A stretch of DNA of 12,641 nucleotides from contig CAMYXG010000022.1 in the NCBI GenBank assembly GCA_947303225.1, positions 1 through 12,641 on the forward strand, in the 5' to 3' direction. The translations under genes were made by a program, and so were the position numbers. This stretch comes from an uncultured Caryophanales bacterium (lineage in GTDB: Bacteria > Bacillota_I > Bacilli_A > RF39 > UBA660). Positions 1 to 7,304 of the stretch are shown piece after piece. Numbering within the stretch: the first letter of the stretch is position 1; every line of letters begins with the position of its first letter. Below the pieces are notes generated by a model that made no database searches, was not told where the DNA came from, and saw nothing but the letters and a program-made list of their open reading frames with translations.

Positions 1-2
1 AG

Positions 3-635
3 ATGGCTCCAGCGATGCCAGTTGAAGCAACTCCAGTTGCTCCAGTAGAAGCAGTGCCTGTTGCTCCAGTGGAAGCAGTACCTGCTGCTCCTGAAGTAGC
101 GCCAGTTGCTCCAGTTGAGGCAGTACCAACTGTTGCTGAAGTAGCGCCAGTTGCTCCAGTTGAGGTAGTACCAACTGTTGCCGAAGTAGCGCCAGTTGCT
201 CCAGTTGAGGTAGTACCAACTGTTGCTGAAGTAGCGCCAGTTGCTCCAGTTGAGGCAGTTCCTTCTACGGAACCTGTTATTTATGGAGGAGCTAGTCCTG
301 CTGTAACAGATATTAATTTAAATCAAAACAATGAATCTCATCAAATATATGGAGGAGCAGATCCTCTACAAAATACACAAACTATTCCAACTGTTGCTTC
401 AGCAGCTCCAGTTGTTGAACAACCTGCAAGTCCTGTTATAGAACCAGTTGTACCTGCAGTTTCTGAAGTAGCGCCAGTTGCTCCAGCACCTGCTGTTCCT
501 GAAGTTGCACCTGTTGCTCCAGCACCTGCTGCTCCGGCACCTGCTGTTCCTGAGGTTGCACCTGTTGCTCCGGTTGCTCCAGCACCTGTTGCTGCTGTAC
601 CAGTTGCTCCTTCAGTTGTACCTACACAACAATAG
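3..635 (+). CDS. Pro/Ala/Val-rich repeat protein, 5'-truncated C-terminal part
   Basis: The frame is open from the window edge to TAG at 633-635 (210 codons visible). The ATG at 3 has no visible upstream context and is probably internal. The product is almost wholly low complexity, built from VAPVAPVE-type units, including four exact-length 15-residue units encoded at 93-272. A less repetitive middle part holds two copies of an IYGGA motif (residues 93-97 and 115-119), separated by an Asn-rich stretch. The C-terminal third returns to PAP/VAPVAPAP repeats and ends in VPTQQ. No membrane segment, LPXTG signal or catalytic motif is visible in this part. The composition suggests an extended, disordered stalk or tail, either spanning the wall or cytoplasmic. 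I do not recognise the family. A terminator follows directly, so it ends its own transcript. Confidence 0.75.
   Translation: MAPAMPVEATPVAPVEAVPVAPVEAVPAAPEVAPVAPVEAVPTVAEVAPVAPVEVVPTVAEVAPVAPVEVVPTVAEVAPVAPVEAVPSTEPVIYGGASPAVTDINLNQNNESHQIYGGADPLQNTQTIPTVASAAPVVEQPASPVIEPVVPAVSEVAPVAPAPAVPEVAPVAPAPAAPAPAVPEVAPVAPVAPAPVAAVPVAPSVVPTQQ
93..272 (+). repeat. 45-bp tandem repeat, four units
   Basis: Units begin at 93, 138, 183 and 228, each starting GAAGTAGCGCCAGTTGCTCC. The period is exactly 45 bp and encodes 15 residues of the form EVAPVAPVExVPTVA. The fourth unit diverges at its end (VPSTE). Near-identity at DNA level, including synonymous positions, points to recent tandem duplication and possible length variation between strains. 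Shorter imperfect copies of the same PVAPVE motif lie on both sides. Confidence 0.9.
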
Positions 636-674
636 GATCATATTCGAAAATTCAAATTATTTCAAAATATGTTT

Positions 675-700
675 AAAAAGCATTTCAAATGCTTTTTTCT
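675..700 (+). terminator. Rho-independent terminator of the repeat-protein gene
   Basis: AAAAAGCAT (675-683) and ATGCTTTTT (689-697) are complementary around a short TTCAA loop, with the T-run continuing to 698. This lies about 40 bp after the TAG at 633-635 and just before a promoter, as expected for a terminator. Confidence 0.8.
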
Positions 701-703
701 TTG

Positions 704-732
704 TTGGAATAAAATTAAAATGATGTTATAAT
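704..732 (+). promoter_or_regulatory. Sigma-A-type promoter with extended -10
   Basis: TTGGAA at 704-709, a 17-bp spacer, then TATAAT at 727-732 preceded by TG at 724-725 (extended -10). Transcription should start near 738-740, practically at the AGGGTGG ribosome-binding site (739-745) of the gene at 750. The leader would therefore be only about 10 nt. It probably drives the glycan/prepilin unit. Confidence 0.75.
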
Positions 733-749
733 TTAGTTAGGGTGGTATT

Positions 750-1787
750 ATGAAGAGGATATCTATTTTATCATTACATTTAGGATATGGTGGTATTGAA
801 AAATCTATTGTGAATCTTGCGAATACTTTATGCACAAGATATGAAGTGGAAATTGCTAGTTGCTATCGTTTGTATGATCATAGTGCATTTGATTTAGATC
901 CAAGAGTTAAAGTTAAATACTTAAATCATGATTTAGTACCTAATCATGATTCTTTGAGAAATGCTTTTCGAAGTAAAAATCCTTTTCGTATTATAAAAGA
1001 ATCCTTATTTTCTTTAAAAGTTTTGTATTATCGTCGTAAAACAATGGTTCATTATATTAAGACGAAAAAATGTGATGTTATGATTTCTACTAGAGATTTA
1101 TTTAACTATTGGCTTAGTGGTTATGGAAGAGATGGTATATTAAAAATAGCATGGGAACATAATCATTTTCATGATAATTATAAATATGCAAGTCATGTCA
1201 CAAAAAGTGCTAAAAGATTGGATTATTTAGTATTAGTTTCTTCTGAATTACAAAAGTTTTATGCTAAGCAACTTCGTAATAGTAATTGTATGTGTATTTT
1301 TATTCCAAATTCTATTGATAAAATTCCAAGTAAACTTGCTCCTTTAGAAGAGCATCGGTTAGTTTCTGTTGGTAGATTATCTCCTGAAAAAGGATTTTTG
1401 GATTTATTAAAAATATATAATAAATTACAAAAAAAACATCCTTCTTGGAAATTGGATATTATAGGAGATGGTTCTGAACGAGAAAAATTGGAATCTTATA
1501 TTCAAAAAAATCAATTGGAAGACTTTGTTACTTTACATGGATTTCAGGGAAAAGATTATATTGATCGAGTTTTACATGATTCATCTATTTATTTAATGAC
1601 TTCTTATACTGAGTCATTTGGAATTGTTCTTATTGAAGCTATGAGTCATGGAGTACCATGTATTGCTTTTGATTCTGCTGAAGGAGCTCGAGAAATTATC
1701 AATAGTGGAAATAATGGATATTTGATAAAAAATCGTAATTTTGATGCGATGATTTCTAAAATTGAGGATTTAATGAAGAAAAAATAG
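750..1787 (+). CDS. Family 4 glycosyltransferase (GT-B fold)
   Basis: This 345-residue protein has the usual length and layout of GT4 enzymes. They move a sugar from a nucleotide-sugar donor to a lipid-linked or glycan acceptor on the cytoplasmic face of the membrane. The N-terminal half has the Gly-rich LGYGGIEKSIVNLA loop (residues 11-24), typical of acceptor-side domains. The C-terminal half has VSVGRLSPEKG near residue 208, the IIGDG strand, and the E-x7-E motif ESFGIVLIE (E288 and E296), which contacts the donor nucleotide-sugar in this family. There is no signal peptide, so it is cytosolic or membrane-peripheral. Start ATG 750 follows AGGGTGG at 739-745. It is the first gene after a strong promoter and is followed by polysaccharide genes, which fits exopolysaccharide, capsule or glycoprotein glycan assembly. 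The donor and acceptor sugars cannot be read from sequence. Confidence 0.92.
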   Translation: MKRISILSLHLGYGGIEKSIVNLANTLCTRYEVEIASCYRLYDHSAFDLDPRVKVKYLNHDLVPNHDSLRNAFRSKNPFRIIKESLFSLKVLYYRRKTMVHYIKTKKCDVMISTRDLFNYWLSGYGRDGILKIAWEHNHFHDNYKYASHVTKSAKRLDYLVLVSSELQKFYAKQLRNSNCMCIFIPNSIDKIPSKLAPLEEHRLVSVGRLSPEKGFLDLLKIYNKLQKKHPSWKLDIIGDGSEREKLESYIQKNQLEDFVTLHGFQGKDYIDRVLHDSSIYLMTSYTESFGIVLIEAMSHGVPCIAFDSAEGAREIINSGNNGYLIKNRNFDAMISKIEDLMKKK

Positions 1788-1890
1788 GTAAGGTTTTTGA
1801 TTTGAAAACAAGCTAGTGAAAGTGTGAAGAAATATGCTAGTTATGTAGTTGGTTAAGAGTGGTTTACTTTAATAGAAGAGAGTGATATTT
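1788..1890 (+). other. Intergenic spacer without clear signals
   Basis: This 103-bp gap separates the GT4 gene from the PssD-like gene. I see no convincing hairpin terminator and no well-spaced -35/-10 pair; TTGAAA at 1802 has no matching -10. GCTAGT occurs twice as a direct repeat (around 1812 and 1836), with no known meaning. Read-through from the upstream promoter is the simplest reading. Confidence 0.4.
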
Positions 1891-2367
1891 ATGAGTAAAA
1901 AGCGTATTTTATTTATTGCTTCTACGGGAGGACATCTGACTGAATTGATGCAGTTATCTGATATGTTTTCTCAGTATGATTTTCACATTGTTACGGAAAA
2001 GACAAAATCTAATATGTATTTAAAAGATTTATTTGGAAAAAGAGTTTCTTATTTAATATATGGTACGAAACATTCTTTTTTGATATATCCTTTTAAATTA
2101 TTAATGAATTGTTTTATTAGTTTATTTTATTATTTGAAATATCGGCCTAATTATATTATTACGACCGGGGTTCATACAGCTGGACCTATGTGTTGTATTG
2201 GAAAAATATTTGGGAGTAAAATTATTTATATTGAAACTTTTGCGAATATGGTTACAAAGACAGTTACTGGTAAATTGTTATATCCTATTAGTGATTTATT
2301 TGTTGTGCAATGGGAAAGTATGAAGAAACTCTATCCTGATGCAGTTTTTGGGGGGTGGATTTTCTAA
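1891..2367 (+). CDS. Alg14/PssD-like glycosyltransferase subunit
   Basis: This 158-residue protein resembles the Alg14/PssD/CpsF family. In two-part glycosyltransferases it is the membrane-associated partner that recruits the catalytic PssE/Alg13-like subunit to add the second sugar of a lipid-linked repeat unit. Visible marks are the N-terminal strand and loop ILFIASTGGHLTEL (residues 6-19), the IITTGVHTAGP segment near residue 93, and IYIET near residue 115, which are standard Alg14-family landmarks. A hydrophobic stretch about residues 66-84 (LIYPFKLLMNCFISLFYYL) may associate with the membrane. ATG 1891 is preferred over an in-frame GTG at 1882, because the GTG lies within the AGAGAGTGAT Shine-Dalgarno-like stretch (1874-1883). 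The TAA overlaps the next ATG by one base (TAATG), so translation is coupled to the PssE-like partner. Confidence 0.88.
   Translation: MSKKRILFIASTGGHLTELMQLSDMFSQYDFHIVTEKTKSNMYLKDLFGKRVSYLIYGTKHSFLIYPFKLLMNCFISLFYYLKYRPNYIITTGVHTAGPMCCIGKIFGSKIIYIETFANMVTKTVTGKLLYPISDLFVVQWESMKKLYPDAVFGGWIF
2350..2358 (+). promoter_or_regulatory. Ribosome-binding site that sets the PssE-like start
   Basis: GGGGGGTGG at 2350-2358 lies inside the last codons of the upstream gene, 8 nt before ATG 2367. It rules out the in-frame GTG at 2355, which is inside the site itself. The resulting MILVVLGTQ N-terminus matches how Alg13-like proteins begin. Confidence 0.75.
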
Positions 2368-3245
2368 TGATTTTGGTTGTTTTAGGAACTCAGGATAAAG
2401 ATTTTTCTCGTTTACTAAAGGCTGTTGAAAAAGAGATTCGAAAAGGAACTATTCAAGATAAAGTTGTTGTTCAAGCGGGACAAACGCATTATGAATCTGA
2501 TTGTATGGAAATATTTGATTTACTTCCTGCACCAGAGTTTGAGAAATTGATGGATGAGGCTGATTTAATTATTACACATGGTGGTGCAGGTACTATTTTA
2601 AGTGCTATTAAGAAAGGAAAAAAAGTAATTGCTGCTGCTAGGCTTGCTAAGTATGGTGAGCATCATAATGATCATCAGAAACAAATTATTGGGGAGTTTT
2701 CTAAGCAAGGATATATTTTAGAATTACAAGATTTTCATAAGTTAGGGAAGATGATTGAAAAAAGTAAGTCATTTCGACCAAAAAAATTTGTCAGTAATAC
2801 AAAATCTATGATAAAATTATTAGAGAATTATATTGATAATACGGATCATATATCTTGGTATAATCGATATTATTCAGTTTTAGTATATTTATTCTTTGGA
2901 GGATGTGCTACATTTCTTAATATTGCTTCATTTTTATTCTTAAGAAAAATACAATTATCTTTAATACTTAGTAATATTATTGCTTGGATTGTTGCTTTTT
3001 TATTTGCTTTTGTTTCAAATAAGTATTTTGTATTTAAGAGTAAAAAAAGAGGAACTAAGATGTTTATGAAGGAATCGATTTCATTTCTCTTAGCTCGTTT
3101 ATTTTCGTTCTTTGTAGATATGGGAATGATTTATTGTATGGTAGAAGTATTAACTATTAATGAGTTTTTCTCAAAAATTATAATTAATATTATTGTAATT
3201 ATATTAAATTATGTTTTTAGTAAAAAGTTTGTTTTTCGAACTTAA
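2367..3245 (+). CDS. Alg13/PssE-like glycosyltransferase fused to GtrA-like membrane domain
   Basis: The 292 residues form two modules. Residues 1-160 are Alg13/PssE-like (GT28 C-terminal type): LGTQ at 6-9, the nucleotide-sugar loop THGGAGT at 70-76, and GEHHNDHQ at 97-104, matching the family's EHxxNHQ signature. Residues 168-292 are a GtrA-like integral membrane domain with about four hydrophobic segments. It carries the family's twice-repeated NKYFVF-type motif (SNKYFVF mid-domain, FSKKFVF at the C-terminus) and an FFGGCATFLN start. GtrA proteins are linked to movement of lipid-linked sugars across the membrane. The upstream Alg14/PssD-like gene is the expected catalytic partner. A usual PssE is about 160 residues, so the GtrA part is a true C-terminal addition with no break in frame. 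The next gene begins 12 nt later. The donor sugar is unknown. Confidence 0.88.
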   Translation: MILVVLGTQDKDFSRLLKAVEKEIRKGTIQDKVVVQAGQTHYESDCMEIFDLLPAPEFEKLMDEADLIITHGGAGTILSAIKKGKKVIAAARLAKYGEHHNDHQKQIIGEFSKQGYILELQDFHKLGKMIEKSKSFRPKKFVSNTKSMIKLLENYIDNTDHISWYNRYYSVLVYLFFGGCATFLNIASFLFLRKIQLSLILSNIIAWIVAFLFAFVSNKYFVFKSKKRGTKMFMKESISFLLARLFSFFVDMGMIYCMVEVLTINEFFSKIIINIIVIILNYVFSKKFVFRT

Positions 3246-3257
3246 TGGAGGTTGTTT

Positions 3258-6200
3258 ATGAAAAAGGGTAGTAAAGGGTTTACTTTAGTTGAATTGTTGG
3301 CAACTATTGTTATTATGGGCATTTTATTAACACTAGGTTTACCAACAATTCTTAATATGATTTCTTCTAATCGAAAGAAAATTTATATTTCTGACACACA
3401 AAAACTTATTACGAAAGCAGAATATAAACTAAAGGCGAATAGTTCTGATATTGAAAGACCAGATCCTGGAGATTGTATTATTATTAGTTTAATTTATTTG
3501 GATGATGAGTCGTTTGATAATCCACCTTTTGAAGGTGAATATGAAAAAGATGTTTCTTTTGTTGTTGTTAAGAATACTGATAATGGTGATTTAGAGTATT
3601 CTGCAATGCTAGTTGAACGTACCAAAGATAATGTCTATCAAGGTGTTGAATTAACTAGAGATTTTGCTTTGCAACAAAGAGATGCTATTAAACATGTTAA
3701 AACTTTTGATAAAAGTGAGCTTGATGAAATTCGAATAAAAGATGATTATAATGATAATAATCTTGATAAAACTAAGATTAATCAGATGTTAAAGAAATCT
3801 TCTAATGTAGAAGATAATTATATTTCTAGAATTAATGGATTTTATAATTATCCTAAAATGGCTGATAGTACTGTTGATGAAAATGCTTTAGCTCCAAAAA
3901 TTGATAAAATTATTGTGGAATCTACTTATGGAAAAACATATAAATCTTTAGACGCTACTTTAAGTTTATCTATTAGTGATAAAGATAGTCCTAAAAGTGC
4001 TTTTAAAATCTATATATCTACTATTGATTATAATGATGCTAAAAAACATAAATATACTTATAGTGATTTGTCTAGTGCAACGTTTAATCAAACATTTGAT
4101 TTTTCAAAGGCTGAAGCTGGTCATGGTAAATATGATTATGATTCAGGAGGTACTATAACTTTTTATATTATTGTTGTTGATGAACGTGGATTGGAAGATC
4201 GAAAAACGAAGGATTATGAAATCCATAAGAATACCCCTCCAACTATCTTAGAAGATTCTAGTATTTATAGAAATAGTTCAGATAGTTATAACGATGTTAA
4301 TGCGATTTTTAAACTGAATGTAGATGATGATTTAGATGATATTTCTTCTTTGGATATTTGCTATACGGAAAATCGTAATGCTACTTCATGTTCTGATTAT
4401 CATAAATATGGTGATTTGTTTAATGATAGTCATGAAACGAATTATACGTTTAAGGATTGTACTTCATCAGGATGTCCATTAAATGGTTCTATGGTTACTT
4501 TAAAAGTATTTGTTAAGGATTCTTATAATGCAGTAGCAGAGCATGTTATTACACCTGAGTATCAATTACATGCTAATGAAGCTCCAACTTTGCAGCCACT
4601 TGATTTATCAGTTCCTGAAGAAAACTATGAATATATTACGATATCTTCTTATTCAGACACTTATCCTGTGGATGGTTCTTTGAAAGTATTGGTAAATTTC
4701 TTGCCAACTGATGATATTACGGAAACAAATAATATTAATGTAGTATTACGAGAAATAAATGCTAGTGGTGCGGTTATTCATTCTACTGCTGCTACTAAAT
4801 ATGAAGGACATGAAGATGGTTTTGAATTTGAATTCCAAGGTAAATATGATGGAAAACCTCGTTATTTGCAAGTAGTATTAACAGATCAACATGGACTTAA
4901 TAGTGATTTGAATTCTGCAATTTTTAAAGCTTCTTATACGGTTTATAAAAATCAGGTTCCAACTTTAGAAGATGTTTCTATTGTTAGTAGTGGACCTCCT
5001 TGTAAGGATACAGATTTTTGCACAGAAGATGATGGGGGAAATAAAGAAGTGTATGTAACTGGATTGGAAGCCGATGATGATTTAGACAGTAAAGAAAAAT
5101 TGAGAGTATGTGTTTCTTTAAATGAAAATGATTGTACGAGTTCTAATCCTTCTAAGTTTATAGCATATAGTGAATTTCAGGGGGATGAACCATTTACATA
5201 TGATGTAGCAGCTTCTACTGAATATCCATATGATGGTTCTATTAAAAATATTTATGTTGGTGTTATGGATACTAATAATGATGTTAGTAATATTATTACA
5301 AAGACTTATCAATTGTATCAAAATAAGCTTCCAGAGATGAATGGTGATGCTGAGATTGTTGATGAGGAAAAAATCATTCATGTTACAAGTACTATTATTG
5401 ATGAACATGATCAAGAGCAAGTAGTAGATGAGGATGTAGATTTATCTTTTCCAGTTGGAAAGTTTAAGTATCGTTTTTCAATTAATGATGATTTGAGTGA
5501 TAATGATGACATGAAAGTTAAGGTTTGTTATCGATTAAAAGATAATCCTTCTTCAGAGGTTTGTGGTACTCCAAAAATATATGGAGTAGATGAAGACAAT
5601 ACTGAAACTAATCCTGAGCAGAATGATTGTGATGATTCAGGAGAAGTAATTGTTGAGCCATCTGATGATATTGAAGATGAAGATGAAGATGGCGATGGAG
5701 ATGGAGATGGAGATGGAGATGATTCTAATACAGATGTAGGAGGGGATATCACTGATCCAGGAGAACCTCCAGAAGAAGAAAATGATGAGAATCTTTGTGT
5801 TAAAGATAAATATTATTATGAAGAGGATATTGATTTAGGTCTTACTAGATATACTGGACAGGTTTATGAAATTTATGCTATTGTTACAGATAGTTATTAT
5901 GAAAAAACCGCTTCTTCTTTAACGGTTCCTACTCTTGAATATACTGTATATGAAGATGTTATACCGGAAGTTCAATCTGCATATGGTGTAATGGCTGATG
6001 GTGGTTATAAAGATGATACGATGAAAGTTGGATTTGTTGTATCTGATCCATATGATACTTATCAGATTTGTGTTAATGATAAAGAAGATGCTAGTTTATG
6101 TACAAAATATGTTGGACTTGATAGTTCTACTAATTTTAATGGTACAGATTTAGTTAGTTATTCTATTAACTATCAATCTGATGCATGGAAACTAAAATTA

Positions 6201-7304
6201 AATGATGTTTATGATGAAAATTCAACTGAAACTCAGACCTTTTATCTGTTTGTTAAGGATTCTTATGGTAATGTTAGTAATAGTTATCCTTTTGAATATT
6301 CTAACTATGAAACATGTAAATATACTTTAGATGATGATACTAAAGAGGAGATTTTCTTTGATTCTCCTTCTGCTGACTCTCAGGATAATAATTCAGACCC
6401 TGGATCAGGCGAAGGTAGTTCAGAATCAGGATCTGGAGAGGGAGATTCAGAACCAGGATCTGGTGAAGGAAATTCAGAACCAGGATCAGGCGAAGGAAAT
6501 TCAGAACCAGGGTCAGGTGAAGGAAATTCAGAACCAGGGTCAGGTGAAGGAAATTCAACTCCAGAAGAGCCAATTGTATATAATGGAAATCCTATTACAG
6601 ATAATGAGCCAATTTCTTCTACTCGTTGTGATGGAAGATGTTATTATTGGGAAAGTTTGACCACTGAATTAGCTGAGAAAATGAGACGATATGATAGTTC
6701 TAATCATCTTGACTTGAGTGCTAGTGATACGGATGGTATTTTTGGTTATTATAAGAAGCGTTTAACTCATCGTGATAAGAATATTCCTGATATTTATTGT
6801 GTAAGAAAAGATGAACCATTTGAAGTACTTCAACTTGGCTGTAATTATGTAGATTGTTTTTATAATCCAAAATATAAGCAAGAATCAGTTTCTAGTGGAG
6901 AAAATGTTGAGGAAGAGATTGTTTTAGTAGAAGATCCTAGTATAAGTCCTTATTTGAATTATGCAATTGGTCTAATTGTACGTCATTCAGATGTCACAGT
7001 TCAAACAGCTTATCAGAAGCCTATTATGGAAGAGATTATTGATGATAATAATCAAACAGCTGTCATTCAAACCGGAGTAGAAACAGAATATGCAGAGTGT
7101 AATGATTATTATGATCTTTATGAAACAAAATATGATACAGCTAGTCATAAGATTTTTCTTCAGAGAACTGATATCAAAATTTGTACAGAATTAATGGGTG
7201 AGGGAAATGACTATTTTTCATTTGATTCAGCTGATTCTGTTCCTTATATTAGGGTATTAGATGATAGAGATGAAGATATCATTAATAAGGAGAATGGTTC
7301 ATGA
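3258..7304 (+). CDS. Giant prepilin-like surface protein with repeated Ig/cadherin-like domains
   Basis: The N-terminus KGFTLVELLATIVIMGILL is a textbook type IV prepilin/pseudopilin signal: cleavage after G7, F8 at mature +1, E12 at +5, then a hydrophobic helix to about residue 30. The remaining ~1300 residues should be extracytoplasmic. From about 212 to 1035 there are six related segments starting near 212, 325, 440, 565, 689 and 899. Each opens with a Y-x-[LVI]-[YH]-x-N-x-x-P[TE] linker (the first lacks the linker) and several contain DDDL and a C-x7-11-C pair, suggesting Ig- or cadherin-like beta domains. The fifth includes an acidic Asp/Glu/Gly run (about 803-823). A GSGEGNSEP linker (1049-1102) leads to a Cys-containing C-terminal region with CDGRCYYW near 1124, which I do not recognise. 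ATG 3258 follows GGAGGT (3247-3252). Pilins are usually 130-200 residues, so this is exceptionally large. It overlaps the next gene by ATGA. Confidence 0.85.
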   Translation: MKKGSKGFTLVELLATIVIMGILLTLGLPTILNMISSNRKKIYISDTQKLITKAEYKLKANSSDIERPDPGDCIIISLIYLDDESFDNPPFEGEYEKDVSFVVVKNTDNGDLEYSAMLVERTKDNVYQGVELTRDFALQQRDAIKHVKTFDKSELDEIRIKDDYNDNNLDKTKINQMLKKSSNVEDNYISRINGFYNYPKMADSTVDENALAPKIDKIIVESTYGKTYKSLDATLSLSISDKDSPKSAFKIYISTIDYNDAKKHKYTYSDLSSATFNQTFDFSKAEAGHGKYDYDSGGTITFYIIVVDERGLEDRKTKDYEIHKNTPPTILEDSSIYRNSSDSYNDVNAIFKLNVDDDLDDISSLDICYTENRNATSCSDYHKYGDLFNDSHETNYTFKDCTSSGCPLNGSMVTLKVFVKDSYNAVAEHVITPEYQLHANEAPTLQPLDLSVPEENYEYITISSYSDTYPVDGSLKVLVNFLPTDDITETNNINVVLREINASGAVIHSTAATKYEGHEDGFEFEFQGKYDGKPRYLQVVLTDQHGLNSDLNSAIFKASYTVYKNQVPTLEDVSIVSSGPPCKDTDFCTEDDGGNKEVYVTGLEADDDLDSKEKLRVCVSLNENDCTSSNPSKFIAYSEFQGDEPFTYDVAASTEYPYDGSIKNIYVGVMDTNNDVSNIITKTYQLYQNKLPEMNGDAEIVDEEKIIHVTSTIIDEHDQEQVVDEDVDLSFPVGKFKYRFSINDDLSDNDDMKVKVCYRLKDNPSSEVCGTPKIYGVDEDNTETNPEQNDCDDSGEVIVEPSDDIEDEDEDGDGDGDGDGDDSNTDVGGDITDPGEPPEEENDENLCVKDKYYYEEDIDLGLTRYTGQVYEIYAIVTDSYYEKTASSLTVPTLEYTVYEDVIPEVQSAYGVMADGGYKDDTMKVGFVVSDPYDTYQICVNDKEDASLCTKYVGLDSSTNFNGTDLVSYSINYQSDAWKLKLNDVYDENSTETQTFYLFVKDSYGNVSNSYPFEYSNYETCKYTLDDDTKEEIFFDSPSADSQDNNSDPGSGEGSSESGSGEGDSEPGSGEGNSEPGSGEGNSEPGSGEGNSEPGSGEGNSTPEEPIVYNGNPITDNEPISSTRCDGRCYYWESLTTELAEKMRRYDSSNHLDLSASDTDGIFGYYKKRLTHRDKNIPDIYCVRKDEPFEVLQLGCNYVDCFYNPKYKQESVSSGENVEEEIVLVEDPSISPYLNYAIGLIVRHSDVTVQTAYQKPIMEEIIDDNNQTAVIQTGVETEYAECNDYYDLYETKYDTASHKIFLQRTDIKICTELMGEGNDYFSFDSADSVPYIRVLDDRDEDIINKENGS
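5688..5723 (+). repeat. GATGGA hexanucleotide run encoding an Asp-Gly stretch
   Basis: GATGGC followed by four GATGGA copies and GATGAT encodes an alternating Asp-Gly run inside the acidic stretch of the giant prepilin-like protein. The 6-bp period keeps the frame, so slippage would change length without breaking the gene. Calcium binding is possible for Asp-Gly runs, but no clear EF-hand or RTX spacing is present. Confidence 0.8.
6402..6563 (+). repeat. 27-bp tandem repeat, six units
   Basis: Units begin at 6402, 6429, 6456, 6483, 6510 and 6537. Each encodes nine residues of the form GSGEGxSEP. Units 3 to 5 are nearly identical in DNA, and the first and last are more diverged, which is typical of recent expansion in the middle. 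The encoded Gly/Ser/Glu/Pro segment is probably a flexible, acidic linker between the Ig-like part and the C-terminal region. Confidence 0.92.

Noticed and set aside
93..272. Regular 45-bp repeats considered as a CRISPR-like or intergenic repeat array
   Set aside because: The units are contiguous with no unique spacers and lie in an open reading frame with a 15-residue periodic protein.
478..723. Leu-rich + strand frame overlapping the end of the repeat protein
   Set aside because: It is a frame-shifted reading of the CTGTTGCTCC-type repeats and continues through the terminator.
1788..1890. Spacer examined for a riboswitch or small RNA
   Set aside because: No stable extended hairpin, promoter pair or U-tract terminator could be seen in the 103 bp.
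5118..5420. Minus-strand open frames inside the giant prepilin gene (also near 5528-5752 and 6340-6573)
   Set aside because: They mirror the skewed composition and repeats of the + strand gene, have no ribosome-binding site, and yield low-complexity proteins.
5677..5723. Asp-Gly run considered as EF-hand, dockerin or RTX calcium motif
   Set aside because: Simple alternating DG lacks the 12-residue EF-hand loop spacing and the GGxGxDxUx nonapeptide order.
7302..7304. TGA as a possible Trp codon (mollicute code 4)
   Set aside because: TGA at 7302, 9493 and 12014 each falls at the expected gene end, with a ribosome-binding site and start codon of the next gene close by; Trp is encoded by TGG throughout.
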